Counted from the first letter of the stretch, positions 1 through 9,224 are shown. The stretch: DNA of 64,000 nt from Luteimonas chenhongjianii (GCF_002327105.1 NZ_CP023406.1:1-64000), one strand, 5' to 3'. Translations and numbers: made by a program. The notes: a model not told the origin generated them from the sequence alone.

Positions 1-678
1 CTGGCGTCGCCGATGCTGATGTACAGCGTGCCGCCGCCACTGCAGACGTTGGGAATGCTCGCGCTGTTGCGTGGCGCGGGCACACCGGTCGCGAAATCCG
101 CGACGTTGTCGTTGGTGTCGGTGCAGCCATCGCCGGCGCGCAGGATCTGTGCTGTTGCTTGTCGCCGGCGCGGGTGCACTGCCCTCGAAGAAGTTCGCAT
201 TGCCGAATCCGACCAGGTCGAGAATCAGCGCCTGTTGCGCCGGACTGCAGGCGTTGTTGCCGCCGTTGCAGCCGAGCGAGGTGGGGGTGTCGGCCAGCAC
301 CACCTTGCCGGCGCTGCCGGACATGTTGATGGTGCCGCTCGCATCCGGCGTCGGCAGCGGGCCGCCATTGGCGCCGCCGGCCAGGCCCACGAGGTAATAG
401 CCGCCGGCCGGGATCTCGACATCGGGCAGCACCACGATCTGGCCCGCGCCTGCGCCGAAGTTGCCGGTCCCGGTCGCACTGGCGTACTGGACCGACTTGC
501 CGCCGAGCGGGGCCGGCAGGTCGCCGCTGTTGAACAGCTCGACGAAGTCGGCGTTGAGCGGCGCGCCGCTGTTGCCGCCGCCGCCGTAGGCCTGGCTGAT
601 CACGATGTCCGCGTGCGCGGTGCCGGCCGCGCCGCACAGCAACAGGGCCGACAACAGCCCTCCGGTCGTCCTGTTCAT
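1..678 (-). CDS. lamin-tail-domain (LTD) secreted protein, 5' part, frameshifted
   Basis: The reading frame starts at 678 with a clear Sec signal peptide (MNRTTGGLLSALLLCGAAG, then THADIVISQ) and continues into a lamin-tail domain: IVISQAYGGGGNSGAPLNA followed by DFVELFNSG. This is the arrangement found at the start of secreted NucH/ExeM-type nucleases and other LTD surface proteins. The gene runs off the left edge, so its C-terminal catalytic part, if any, is not visible. Around 145-155 the frame slips by one base. Before the slip it reads ...PAPATSNST, and after it, in another frame, ILRAGDGCTDTNDNVADF and PAPRNSASIPNVCSGGG, the expected continuation. This may be a real mutation or an assembly error. 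Function beyond secreted LTD protein is not inferable. Confidence 0.7.
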   Translation of the reverse strand, partial: MNRTTGGLLSALLLCGAAGTAHADIVISQAYGGGGNSGAPLNADFVELFNSGDLPAPLGGKSVQYASATGTGNFGAGAGQIVVLPDVEIPAGGYYLVGLAGGANGGPLPTPDASGTINMSGSAGKVVLADTPTSLGCNGGNNACSPAQQALILDLVGFGNANFFEGSAPAPATSNSTDPARRRWLHRHQRQRRGFRDRCARATQQREHSQRLQWRRHAVHQHRRRQ

Positions 679-811
679 GCGAGAACCCCCGAAATTCCCG
701 GGCGACAGCGCCCCGCGAGCAGTGTGCCGCGCCCCGATGTCGTTTGCATGACGCGGGGCGGCACATCCCGCCACGGCGCGTCAGTGCGCCCGGCACTGGT
801 ACGCTGCGCCG

Positions 812-1684
812 ATGACCATCGACCGCAACCAGCGCCCGCTCGAAGCGGGCATCCACCGCGACCTCTCGGGCCGCATCACCTACGGCGGCTACCTGCGCCT
901 GGATCTGCTGCTCGACGCCCAGCAACCGCTGTCGGAGCCGCCGCACCACGACGAAATGCTGTTCGTCATCCAGCACCAGGTGTCGGAGCTGTGGCTGAAG
1001 CTGATGATCCACGAGCTTTCGGCGGCGATCGGCCATCTGCGCCGGGACGAGGTGTGGCGCTGCCGCAAGGTGCTGGCGCGCTGCAAGCAGGTGCTGCGGC
1101 AGCTCACCGAGCAATGGTCGGTGCTCGAGACGATGACGCCGGCCGAGTACATGGAATTCCGCGACGTGCTGGGCCCGTCCTCGGGTTTCCAGTCGTTGCA
1201 GTACCGCACGGTCGAATTCCTGCTCGGCAACAAGAATGCGGCGATGCTCGATGTCTTCGCGCACGACCCCGACGGCCAGGCCGGCCTCCGGGCCGCGCTC
1301 GAGGCGCCCGGCCTCTACGACGAGTTCCTGCGCTATCTGGCCCGCTGGGGGCACCCCGTCACCGCGCCCCACCTCGACCGCGACTGGCGCGAACCGCATG
1401 CCTTCGACGCAGCGCTGGTGCCGGTGTTCGAGACGATCTACGAAGACACCAACCGCTACTGGCGGGAATACTCGCTGTGCGAGGACCTGGTGGACCTGGA
1501 AACCCAGTTCCAGCTGTGGCGCTTCCGCCACATGCGCACGGTGATGCGCATCATCGGCTTCAAGCGCGGCACCGGTGGTTCGAGCGGCGTGGGCTTCCTG
1601 CAACAGGCCTTGGAGCTGACGTTCTTCCCCGAGTTGTTCGAAGTGCGCACCCATCTGGGGCCGGGTCGCGGCAGCGACGCCTGA
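812..1684 (+). CDS. kynA: tryptophan 2,3-dioxygenase
   Basis: A 290-aa cytosolic haem enzyme that opens the indole ring of L-tryptophan to N-formylkynurenine, the first step of the kynurenine pathway. The family signatures are present: [19 protein letters not shown] near the N-terminus, [18 protein letters not shown] with the haem-pocket histidine region, [19 protein letters not shown] in the middle, and [20 protein letters not shown] near the C-terminus. The length is right for bacterial TDO. The start ATG at 812 gives the usual short N-terminal tail. No other kynurenine-pathway gene is adjacent. A 2-oxoacid dehydrogenase operon follows about 110 bases later and need not be co-transcribed. 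Confidence 0.95.
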   Translation: MTIDRNQRPLEAGIHRDLSGRITYGGYLRLDLLLDAQQPLSEPPHHDEMLFVIQHQVSELWLKLMIHELSAAIGHLRRDEVWRCRKVLARCKQVLRQLTEQWSVLETMTPAEYMEFRDVLGPSSGFQSLQYRTVEFLLGNKNAAMLDVFAHDPDGQAGLRAALEAPGLYDEFLRYLARWGHPVTAPHLDRDWREPHAFDAALVPVFETIYEDTNRYWREYSLCEDLVDLETQFQLWRFRHMRTVMRIIGFKRGTGGSSGVGFLQQALELTFFPELFEVRTHLGPGRGSDA

Positions 1685-1795
1685 TCGCCGCGCCCATACG
1701 CCATCGGGTCGCCTGCCGTCATGCGGCAGCGCGCAACGCCTCTTAACGGAGCGAAAGTTATCATCGGCAACCATTGTCCCGGACCGGTTGCCACC

Positions 1796-2869
1796 ATGAC
1801 CGTCGTCGCTTCATTCGAGATCGAATACCTGCAGTACCTCGGCCCGGACGGCACGCCCGTCGCCGAATTCCCGCAAGCCTTCGCAGATCCCGCCCAGCTG
1901 CTGCCGCTGTTCAAGCAGATGCTGTTCGTGCGCACCTTCGACAGCAAGGCCATCGCCCTGCAGCGCACCGGCAAGCTGGGCACCTATGCCGCCTGCCTCG
2001 GCCACGAAGCCACGCACGTGGGCATCGGCGCGGCGATGGCGCCGGAAGACGTGTTCGCGCCCAGCTATCGCGAGTACGGCGCGCAGATCATGCGCGGCGT
2101 GCAGCCGCGCGAGATCCTGATGTACTGGGGCGGCGACGAGCGCGGCAACGACTTCGAGAACCAGCGCACCGATTTCCCGTGGTGCGTGCCGATTTCCACC
2201 CAGTGCCTGCACGCGGCCGGCGCCGCGCTGGCGTTCAAGCTGCGCGGCGAGAAGCGCGTGGCGGTGACCTGCTGCGGTGACGGCGGCAGCTCCAAGACCG
2301 ACACCTACGCCGCGATCAACTCCGCCGGCGCCTACGGGTTGCCGTTCGTGCAGTGCATCGTCAACAACGGTTGGGCGATCTCGGTGCCGCGCAAGTCGCA
2401 GACCGGGGCGCCGACGCTGGCGCAGAAGGGCCTGGCCGGCGGTCTGCACTGCCTGCAGGTCGACGGCAACGACCTGGTCGCCGTGCTCGAGGGCATGCGC
2501 CGGGCGCTCGAGCGCGCGCGCAGTGGCGGAGGCGGCAGCGTCATCGAGTTCATGACCTATCGCCTGCACGACCACACCACCGCCGACGACGCCCGCCGCT
2601 ACCGCGACGAGGCCGAGGTCAAGGACGCCTGGACGCGCGATCCGATGACCCGCCTGCGCACCTATCTCACCGCCCAGGGCCTGTGGGACGAGGCCCAGGA
2701 AAAGGACTGGATCGCCGACTGCACCCGGCGCATCGATGTCGAGATCAATGCCTATCTGGAACTGAAGGTACAGCCGGTGGAAGCGATGTTCGATTACCTC
2801 TACGCCGACCCGCCGCCGGACCTGCTGGAGCAGCGTGCGCAGGCGATTGCCGCGGAGGGCCGCGCATGA
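1796..2869 (+). CDS. 2-oxoacid dehydrogenase E1 component, alpha subunit (pyruvate or branched-chain type)
   Basis: Thiamine-diphosphate-dependent alpha subunit of an alpha2beta2 E1, which decarboxylates a 2-oxoacid and passes the acyl group to the lipoyl arm of E2. The ThDP motif is visible as CCGDGGSSKTDTYAA through VQCIVNNGW (GDG...NN). FPWCVPISTQCLHAAGAAL is the typical active-site region. I start at 1796 (MTVVASFEIEYLQYL, 357 aa); an in-frame upstream start at 1721 would add 25 residues unlike the family. The stop overlaps the next start (ATGA at 2866-2869), so alpha and beta are translationally coupled. Homologues are annotated both as PdhA and as branched-chain BkdA1. Sequence alone does not settle the substrate. 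Confidence 0.9.
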   Translation: MTVVASFEIEYLQYLGPDGTPVAEFPQAFADPAQLLPLFKQMLFVRTFDSKAIALQRTGKLGTYAACLGHEATHVGIGAAMAPEDVFAPSYREYGAQIMRGVQPREILMYWGGDERGNDFENQRTDFPWCVPISTQCLHAAGAALAFKLRGEKRVAVTCCGDGGSSKTDTYAAINSAGAYGLPFVQCIVNNGWAISVPRKSQTGAPTLAQKGLAGGLHCLQVDGNDLVAVLEGMRRALERARSGGGGSVIEFMTYRLHDHTTADDARRYRDEAEVKDAWTRDPMTRLRTYLTAQGLWDEAQEKDWIADCTRRIDVEINAYLELKVQPVEAMFDYLYADPPPDLLEQRAQAIAAEGRA

Positions 2870-3897
2870 GCGCCGTCGCCAGCAAGCCCATGGCCGAGGC
2901 CGCGAAGCCGGACGCCCCGACCGCGATCACCCTGATCGAAGCCATCACCCAGGCGCTCGCCTGGGAGCTGCGCCATGACGATTCGGTCGTCGTGCTCGGC
3001 GAGGACGTCGGCGTCAACGGCGGCGTGTTCCGCGCGACCGCGGGGCTGCAGCAGCAGTTCGGCGCCGACCGGGTGCTGGATACGCCGCTCGACGAGACCA
3101 CGATCGCCGGCCTGACCGTGGGCATGGCCGCAATGGGCATGAAGCCCGTCGCGGAAGCCCAGTTCGACGGCTTCATGTACCCGATGGTGGACCACATCAT
3201 CTGCCACGCCGCGCGCTTCCGGTACCGCACCCGCGGCCGCCTGACCTGCCCGATGGTGCTGCGCGTGCCCTGGGGTGGCGGCATCCGCGCGCCCGAGCAC
3301 CACAGCGAGGCCAACGAGTCGATCTTCACCAACGTGCCGGGCCTGCGCGTGGTCATGCCCTCGTCGCCGGCGCGCGCCTACGGCCTGCTGCTCGCCGCGA
3401 TCCGCGAGCCCGATCCGGTGATCTACTTCGAGCCCAAGCGCATCTACCGCCAGTACAAGGAAGTGGTCGCCGACGACGGCGAGGCGCTGCCGCTGGACGT
3501 GTGCTACGTGCTGCGTGACGGTACCGACGTGACCCTGGTCAGCTGGGGCGCGCAGGTCAAGGAGGCGCTGGAAGCGGCCGACGTGCTGGCCGGCGAAGGG
3601 ATCAGCGCCGAGGTCATCGATGTCGCCACGCTCAAGCCGCTGGACTTCGCGACGATCGCCGAGTCGGTCGCCCGCACCGGCCGTTGCGTGATCGTGCACG
3701 AGGCGCCCAAGACCGCCGGATTCGGCGCAGAGATTGCCGCGCGCCTGGCCGAGGAGTCGATGTTCGACCTCGTCGCACCGGTCGAGCGCGTGACCGGTTT
3801 CGACACCCACATCCCGCTGTTCCGCCTGGAAATGAAGTACCTGCCGAGCGTGGACAAGATCGTCGCCGCCGCGAAGCGGGCGATGGCGGCGGGCTGA
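2866..3897 (+). CDS. 2-oxoacid dehydrogenase E1 component, beta subunit (pyruvate or branched-chain type)
   Basis: The 343-aa beta subunit pairs with the preceding alpha subunit to form the E1 heterotetramer. Recognisable elements are TLIEAITQALAWELRHD, VVVLGEDVGVNGGVFRAT, DTPLDETTIAGLTVGMAAMG, the EAQFDGFMYPMVDHI segment, and the C-terminal transketolase domain VTLVSWGAQVKEALEAADVL and IVHEAPKTAGFGAEIAA. The start ATG at 2866 overlaps the alpha stop by four bases. The E2 gene follows after 174 bases that contain a strong stem-loop. Substrate ambiguity is as for the alpha subunit. Confidence 0.92.
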   Translation: MSAVASKPMAEAAKPDAPTAITLIEAITQALAWELRHDDSVVVLGEDVGVNGGVFRATAGLQQQFGADRVLDTPLDETTIAGLTVGMAAMGMKPVAEAQFDGFMYPMVDHIICHAARFRYRTRGRLTCPMVLRVPWGGGIRAPEHHSEANESIFTNVPGLRVVMPSSPARAYGLLLAAIREPDPVIYFEPKRIYRQYKEVVADDGEALPLDVCYVLRDGTDVTLVSWGAQVKEALEAADVLAGEGISAEVIDVATLKPLDFATIAESVARTGRCVIVHEAPKTAGFGAEIAARLAEESMFDLVAPVERVTGFDTHIPLFRLEMKYLPSVDKIVAAAKRAMAAG

Positions 3898-3903
3898 AGT
3901 CCC

Positions 3904-3925
3904 GGGCGCCGGTCCGCCGGCGCCC
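3904..3925 (+). other. strong stem-loop between E1-beta and E2 genes
   Basis: GGGCGCCGG (3904-3912), loop TCCG, CCGGCGCCC (3917-3925) form a perfect 9-bp GC stem seven bases after the E1-beta stop. There is no T-run, so it is not a classical terminator on its own. It may lower read-through or protect the upstream mRNA 3' end, making E1 more abundant than E2. Function is inferred. Confidence 0.5.
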
Positions 3926-4071
3926 ATGCCGTGGATGACGCGGACGACCCTGCGGATGCGGTACACCACAGGGCACGCGGACACGGCATCCGCAGCGGAT
4001 ATTCCGACGGCAGGCGCTGCCTGCCTGCACCCCATCTACGGCGGGTCGCACCCGCGCTACGGAACGACACC

Positions 4072-5523
4072 ATGGCCAATCCCACTTCCTTCCGCCTTCC
4101 CGATCTCGGCGAAGGCCTGCCCGATGCCACGATCGTCGAATGGGCGGTCAAGGTCGGCGACACGATCCGCCTCGATGACGCACTGGTCTCGATGGAAACC
4201 GCCAAGGCGGTCGTCGACGTGCCCTCCCCGGTCTCGGGCAGGGTGCTCCGGCTCGCCGGCGAGCCCGGCGACATCATCGAGACCGGCGCGATCCTGGCCG
4301 AGTTCGAGATCGATATCAGCCAGCCGCAGCGCGCCGAGGGCCAGGACACCGGCCACCATCACGGCCCCCCCAAGTCCACGCCCGGCAAGGGCGTCGGCAG
4401 CCAGGACCCGGCGCCCGACGACAAGGTCGTCGCGTCCAGCGAAGGCGGCGCGATCAGCGCCAGTGACGAGGCGCAGCCGGAAGCGAAGTCCGAAGCGGCC
4501 GGCGGCCGCGCCGACAGCGGCACGGTTGTCGGCGCGATGCAGTCCTCCGATGCGGTGCGCAGCGAGCAGGCCAGCTCGGCCGGTGGCGTCAAGGCGATGC
4601 CGGCGGTACGCGCGCTCGCGCGCAAGCTCAAAGTGGACATCGTCCGCGTGCGTCCCAGCGGCGCCGACGGGGTGGTGACGATGGCGGACGTCAAGCAGGC
4701 AGCCGCCGACGGCAGCGCCGCCCAGGGTGCGCCGGGCCCGCGCAGCGGCGAGCTGGAATCGGCTGCCAGTCATGCACGCCCGGCCCCGGCGCCCGCAGCG
4801 CAGCCGGTACGCCAGGCCAGCGAACGCACCGCGCTGTCGGCGTCGGGCAAGCCGATGAGGACCCAGCCGCCGACGGTCTCGGCCTCCGGCCAGCCCGAAC
4901 CGCTGAAGGGCGTGCGCCGCAACATGGCGCGGGTCATGGCCGATGCGCACGCCAAGGTCGTGCCGACGACGCTCAGCGACGACGCCGACATCCACGCCTG
5001 GACGCCCGGCAACGACGTGACCTCGCGCCTGATCCGCGCGATCTGCGTGGCCGCGCGCGCGGTGCCGGCGCTCAACGCATGGTTCGACGGCGACAAGCTC
5101 ACCCGCACCCTGCATCCGCACGTCGACATCGGTATCGCCGTCGACACCGACGACGGCCTGTTCGTGCCGGCGCTGCGCAATGCCGACATGCTCGACGCAC
5201 GCGGCGTGCGCGAAGGCATAAATCGCCTGCGCGCACAGGTCGAGGACCGCAGCATCCCGGGCAGCGAACTGACCGGCTACACGATCTCGCTGTCGAACTT
5301 CGGCATGTTCGCCGGCCGCTACGCGACTCCGGTCGTGGTGCCGCCGTGCGTGGCGATCGTCGCCGCCGGCCGCGGCCGCCACCAGATCACCCCGGTGATC
5401 GGCGGCTTCGAATCGCACAAGGTCATTCCGCTGTCGCTGACCTTCGACCATCGCGCCGCGACCGGCGGCGAGGCCGCGCGCTTCCTCAAGGCGATGCTCG
5501 ACGATCTGGCGCTGCCGAACTGA
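4072..5523 (+). CDS. dihydrolipoamide acyltransferase, E2 component of 2-oxoacid dehydrogenase
   Basis: The 483-aa E2 core carries acyl groups on a lipoyl-lysine and transfers them to CoA. Domains in order: lipoyl domain at about 1-80 with the lipoylation motif ALVSMETAKAVVDVPSP (Lys45); a flexible Ala/Pro/Ser linker; a peripheral-subunit-binding domain at about 180-215 (KAMPAVRALARKLKVDI and GADGVVTMADVKQ); a second linker; and the catalytic domain to the end. The usual HxxxDG active-site motif reads DHRAATGGEAARF, with Thr in the Asp position, a variant I recall from related proteobacterial E2s. The start at 4072 (MANPTSFRLPDLGEG) places the lipoyl domain correctly. No E3 gene is adjacent. 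Confidence 0.92.
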   Translation: MANPTSFRLPDLGEGLPDATIVEWAVKVGDTIRLDDALVSMETAKAVVDVPSPVSGRVLRLAGEPGDIIETGAILAEFEIDISQPQRAEGQDTGHHHGPPKSTPGKGVGSQDPAPDDKVVASSEGGAISASDEAQPEAKSEAAGGRADSGTVVGAMQSSDAVRSEQASSAGGVKAMPAVRALARKLKVDIVRVRPSGADGVVTMADVKQAAADGSAAQGAPGPRSGELESAASHARPAPAPAAQPVRQASERTALSASGKPMRTQPPTVSASGQPEPLKGVRRNMARVMADAHAKVVPTTLSDDADIHAWTPGNDVTSRLIRAICVAARAVPALNAWFDGDKLTRTLHPHVDIGIAVDTDDGLFVPALRNADMLDARGVREGINRLRAQVEDRSIPGSELTGYTISLSNFGMFAGRYATPVVVPPCVAIVAAGRGRHQITPVIGGFESHKVIPLSLTFDHRAATGGEAARFLKAMLDDLALPN

Positions 5524-5527
5524 GTCG

Positions 5528-6295
5528 ATGACCGGCGACGTGGCCGCGCCAGCGTTTGCGGGCCGTCGCGTCCTCGTGGCCGGCGGCAGCCGCGGCATCG
5601 GATTCGCGATCTCCGATGCGTTCGCGCCCGAGAGTGCTGCCGTGTCGTTGTGCGCACGCGACACGGCCGGCCTGCGACGCGCGGCCGACGCCCTCGCCCG
5701 CCACGGCCGCCCGGTGCATCCGGTCGCCTGCGACCTGGCCGACGCATCGCGGATCGACGCCTGGGTCGGGTCGGCCGAGGACGCGCTCGGCGGCATCGAC
5801 ATCGTCGTCAACAACGCCTCGGCGCTCTCGCACGCACAGGGCGACGCCGCATGGCAGGCCGGCTTCGATGTGGACCTGATGGCTGCGGTGCGCTGCAACC
5901 GCGCTGCGCTGCCGCAGCTGCGGCGCAGCCCCGCCCCGGCGATCCTCAACGTGAGTTCGATCAACACGCTGAATCCGACGCCGCGCGCGCCGGCTATTCG
6001 ACGCTCAAGCCGCGCTGAACTACTACACCACGACGCGGGCCGCCGACCTCGCGCGTGAGCGCATCCGGGTGAACGCCATCGCGCCCGGATCGATCGAGTT
6101 CCCGGACGGCCTGTGGGCGCCACGCGCCGACAGCGATCCGACTTGTCCGCACGCATCCACGACTCGATTCCGTTCGGCGGCTTCGGCACGGCGCAGGATG
6201 TGGCTGCGGCCGCATTGTTCCTGTGCGGACCACGGGCGCGCTGGATCACCGGCCAGATGCTCGCGGTCGACGGCGGGCAGTCGCTCGGCGTCTAG
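5528..6295 (+). pseudogene. short-chain dehydrogenase/reductase, frameshifted
   Basis: An SDR-family Rossmann oxidoreductase in pieces. The N-terminal frame (from ATG 5528) shows the cofactor motif VLVAGGSRGIGFAISDAF, the NNAS motif (DIVVNNASAL) and the catalytic-serine strand ILNVSSINTLN. The catalytic YxxxK (GYSTLK) lies in a second frame at about 5990-6010. A third frame starts at about 6012 with ALNYYTTTRAADLARERIR and VNAIAPGSIEFPDGLW. After about 6140 a fourth stretch gives SARIHDSIPFGGFGTAQD and WITGQMLAVDGGQSLGV to the stop at 6295. At least three single-base shifts are needed. All key motifs survive, so this is either a recent pseudogene or poor sequence. Four bases separate it from the E2 gene. 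Confidence 0.8.
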
Positions 6296-6367
6296 CGCGG
6301 GACGCCAGACTCGCCAGGCGGGAAACACAGCTTCGCGCCGGCGCCGTCGTGCTGCGCCCCGCTTCGC

Positions 6368-7198
6368 TCAGGGAGGCGACAACCACGCATCCGCGGCATG
6401 CATGCGGTAAAGGCCGGAGTCGGCCGCCATCTGCTGCAGGTGGTTGCCGTGGCCGGCGCCGTAGATCACCAGCACACGGTCACCGTCGCCGGTCCCGCGC
6501 GCGATCGAATTGAAGATCGCCAGGTTGCGCCCGTACCAGTAGCGCACCCAGCGCGCGCCGACCGGATCGTCCACGCTGCCGAACTGCGCGAGGGCGTGGT
6601 AGCTGCGCGCATTCTCCGCCCGCCACGGGTCCGCATTGAGATGACGCAGCATCTCGCGCACGGTGCCCGATGCGAGCACGCGCTGGTCCGCCTCGGACCA
6701 GACCTGCATCTTACCCAGGAACGCGTCATACGCCGGCTGCTGCCCGGTCCGCGCGAGGGTTGCGGTGTAGTCGATGCTGGCCGGCTCGACGCCCGGCGCG
6801 AGATCGTCGGCATCCACCGCGAAGACCGTTGGCAGTCCCGCGGCGCAGGCGATACGAAAGCCGAGCTGTTCGGTCTCGCTGCGCCGAAGCGGCCGCTCGC
6901 CTGCACACGAGGCTGCATAGTCGCGGTCGATGCGCGGCTGTCGATCGGCGCCTGCTTCGATCATCACCTTCGTCGGCCGATACCGGGCCAGCTGCTCCGC
7001 TACCGCCTCGATCTCGCGCTGGCGCTTTGCGCCGAGCACGTCGTCGGCCACGACGTTCACCACGTCCCGCCCGGGATTGTCCATGTGGTAGCTGCCGACG
7101 AAAAGGAACTCCGCCCGCGGCGACGCCGCGGCCGCAGGCCCGGCGAGCGTCGACGCGAACAATCCCAGGGTGATGGCAGCAGTCCGAACGGGGGACAT
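6368..7198 (-). CDS. DUF5694 domain secreted protein
   Basis: 276 aa with an N-terminal signal peptide (MSPVRTAAITLGLFASTLAG and then PAAAASPRAEF). The mature part has the features I associate with DUF5694: FLFVGSYHMDNPGRDVVNV, ADDVLGAKRQREIEAVAEQL, RYRPTKVMIEAGADRQPRID, and near the end RVLVIYGAGHGNHLQQMA, a GHG(N)H-type motif that could bind metal. The start at 7198 is chosen because it begins the signal peptide; an upstream in-frame ATG at 7255 would add 19 basic residues. Biochemical role unknown. It resembles the TraB/ChaN-like 'family of Gly-His motif' proteins in general layout, which is only an inference. Confidence 0.75.
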   Translation of the reverse strand: MSPVRTAAITLGLFASTLAGPAAAASPRAEFLFVGSYHMDNPGRDVVNVVADDVLGAKRQREIEAVAEQLARYRPTKVMIEAGADRQPRIDRDYAASCAGERPLRRSETEQLGFRIACAAGLPTVFAVDADDLAPGVEPASIDYTATLARTGQQPAYDAFLGKMQVWSEADQRVLASGTVREMLRHLNADPWRAENARSYHALAQFGSVDDPVGARWVRYWYGRNLAIFNSIARGTGDGDRVLVIYGAGHGNHLQQMAADSGLYRMHAADAWLSPP

Positions 7199-7355
7199 GG
7201 CACGACTCCGGCAATGGCGGGCGGCAGCGCCCGCACTGACGCGAAGCTGACGCACTCACGGCCGTCGCTCACCTGCCATAGGTCATAGGCGCCACGCAGT
7301 GGATACGGAACACGCGCGATGCTCCGGCCTACCGCTCCGTGCCGGAGGATCTCCG

Positions 7356-7739
7356 ATGTCCCACCAGAGCCGCCTGTCAACGTTCGTTCTCGACTGCGAC
7401 GCCGACGACCTGGCGCCGCATGTCGAATTCTGGAGCCGCGCGCTCGGCAAGCCGGTCGCGACCGCCGACGAGGATGGCGACGGCCGCTACGCGGTGCTCG
7501 AAACCGCGGACGACGAGCCGATCCTGCTGCTGCAGAAGGTCGACCATGCATCGCGCATCCATCTCGACATCGAGTCCGACGACATCGACGCCGAGGCCGA
7601 TCGCCTGGAAGCGCTGGGGGCGAAGAAGATCGCCTTCGTCAAACGCTGGTGGGTGATGGAGGCGCCGAGTGGCCATCGTTTCTGCGTGGTGCGTCCGCAG
7701 CGCGCGCAGTTCGGAGCCCATACGAACCGCTGGGATTGA
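7356..7739 (+). CDS. VOC superfamily (glyoxalase-like) protein
   Basis: 127-aa vicinal-oxygen-chelate fold protein. It shows the paired beta-alpha-beta-beta-beta layout: FVLDCDADDLAPHVEFWSRA at the start of the first module and RIHLDIESDDIDAEADRLEA in the second, ending FVKRWWVMEAPSGHRFCVV. A good ribosome site (GGAGG around 7343) lies just upstream of ATG 7356, which decides the start against an in-frame ATG at 7299. The substrate cannot be told. It is a stand-alone gene, divergent from the DUF5694 gene. Confidence 0.8.
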   Translation: MSHQSRLSTFVLDCDADDLAPHVEFWSRALGKPVATADEDGDGRYAVLETADDEPILLLQKVDHASRIHLDIESDDIDAEADRLEALGAKKIAFVKRWWVMEAPSGHRFCVVRPQRAQFGAHTNRWD

Positions 7740-7904
7740 TGCGCGCGCCGTCTGCCGCTGAGGCCGCGGCCCGACGTCGCTGCGCTTCGGGATGACGCCC
7801 CGGCCGGGCCCGCACCCAAGGCGAGGACAACAAAACTCCACCCGGCACGGCGCGCAATGGCAATCGGGAGCCGTACAGGCACTGCGCGCCACAGCGCTTT
7901 TTCC

Positions 7905-8837
7905 TCAGCGCACAGCGCGGTCCAGCCACACCGCCAGGCCCTGGGCGTTGATCTCGATGTCGTTGCCGAGCACCTCGACCACGCGCGCGGACGCGTCCTC
8001 GATGCCGTGGTCGCGCGCGCGCGCCGTGTAGAGACGCGTCAGCCCCCCGACGATGCGCGCGTGCCGGTCGGCGTGCCCGTGCGCGTCGCGGGAGATCGCC
8101 ACCATCGCATCGATCTGTTCGTGCAGGTCGGCGCCCAGACGCACGCAGTCGTCGACCTCGCCGTAGTGGGCGATGCGGATCGTGTCGGGCGCGCGGGCGA
8201 GCAACTTCTCGATCGAGTCGTGCATCTGCTGCGGGTCGAACTGCACCGGCGAGGTCGTCGGCACCGCGAATGCACCGGAAGACCCGTCGAACTCGCGATA
8301 TGAGAGGCCGAAGGTGTCGCCGGCGAACCAGCTGCGCGTGGCCGCGTCCCAGACGCTGTAGTGATGCAGCGCGTGGCCGGGCGTGTCGATGCACAGCAGC
8401 GGGCGGCCGGCGAGCTTGACGACGTGTCCGTCTTCGGCGACTACCACGCGATCTTCGGCCACCGGCAGCATGCCGGCGTGGTCACGCGCGAACATCGCCT
8501 CGCCGTACACCGCCTTCGCGCCGGCGATCAGCCGCGTCGGGTCGATCATGTGCGGCGCGCCGCGCGGGTGCACGACGAGCTTCGCGTTCGGCAGCGCGCG
8601 CATCAGCGGGCCGGCGGCGCCTGCGTGGTCGAGATGCACGTGCGTGACCATGAGCCAGTCCACCGCGTCGCGTGACACGCCAGCTGCCTCGATCGCATCG
8701 AGCACGGTCTGCGCGCAGGTCGCGGTGCCGCAGTCGATCAGCGCAGCGCGGCCACCGGATTCAACGAGATAGGCGGCGCACAGGCCCGGGCGGACATAGC
8801 CGGTGTCGATGATCGTGATCGCGTTTGGATCGTGCAT
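7905..8837 (-). CDS. MBL-fold metallo-hydrolase
   Basis: 310-aa metallo-beta-lactamase-fold hydrolase of the glyoxalase-II-like branch. The zinc motif is THVHLDHAGAAG, with further ligands in CIDTPGHALHHY and WFAGDTFGLSYREFDG. The N-terminal ITIIDTGYVRPGLCAAYLV strand is typical. The C-terminal 90 residues form a helical extension (RIAHYGEVDDCVRLGADLHE) also seen in this subgroup. The actual ester or thioester substrate is unknown. It appears to stand alone on the minus strand. Confidence 0.85.
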   Translation of the reverse strand: MHDPNAITIIDTGYVRPGLCAAYLVESGGRAALIDCGTATCAQTVLDAIEAAGVSRDAVDWLMVTHVHLDHAGAAGPLMRALPNAKLVVHPRGAPHMIDPTRLIAGAKAVYGEAMFARDHAGMLPVAEDRVVVAEDGHVVKLAGRPLLCIDTPGHALHHYSVWDAATRSWFAGDTFGLSYREFDGSSGAFAVPTTSPVQFDPQQMHDSIEKLLARAPDTIRIAHYGEVDDCVRLGADLHEQIDAMVAISRDAHGHADRHARIVGGLTRLYTARARDHGIEDASARVVEVLGNDIEINAQGLAVWLDRAVR

Positions 8838-8912
8838 CCAGATCTCCCGTTGAACAGAGAGGACAGTCTAGGACGCGTGGTGTCGACGCCCGATACGGCC
8901 TTGGTCGAAGCT

Positions 8913-9224
8913 TCAGCCGCGGCGCCGCAGCACGCGCGCGCGCAGCGCGAAGGCGACGCCGAGCACTGCGAGGAACACACCGTAGCCCACGGCGGTGGCG
9001 AGGATCTGCGCCCACATCGAGCCGTGGCCGCGATCGGCGACCGCGTACGCCCAATGGATCGACAGCAGGAAGGCGCCCACCGAGACGGCGAGACTGACCA
9101 TGTCGAACACCACGCGGCGCGCGCCGCGCGGCTGGCGCGGGTACACCCAGAACAGCGTGCCGAGAATCAGGAACCACGGCAGGAACAGCAGCAGTGCAAG
9201 ATTCTGGGCGACCGTCGGGCTCAC
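8913..9224 (-). CDS. small membrane protein of unknown function
   Basis: 103 aa with about three transmembrane helices (LALLLFLPWFLILGTLFWVY, VVFDMVSLAVSVGAFLL, ILATAVGYGVFLAVLGVAF) and a basic tail. The start overlaps the stop of trpS by four bases (9221-9224), so it is the second gene of a trpS operon and likely translationally coupled. I do not recognise a family. Similar small membrane proteins behind trpS occur in Xanthomonadaceae, so I believe it is real. Confidence 0.7.
   Translation of the reverse strand: MSPTVAQNLALLLFLPWFLILGTLFWVYPRQPRGARRVVFDMVSLAVSVGAFLLSIHWAYAVADRGHGSMWAQILATAVGYGVFLAVLGVAFALRARVLRRRG

Noticed and set aside
13..1746. 577-codon plus-strand open frame across the left edge and kynA
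   Set aside because: It is a frame shadow in GC-rich DNA; the Arg/Ala/Pro-rich product has no family, and both the LTD gene and kynA on this stretch are real.
4057..6249. Long minus-strand open frame opposite the E2 and SDR genes
   Set aside because: Product is Arg/Ala/His-rich without domains; the plus-strand E2 is unmistakable.
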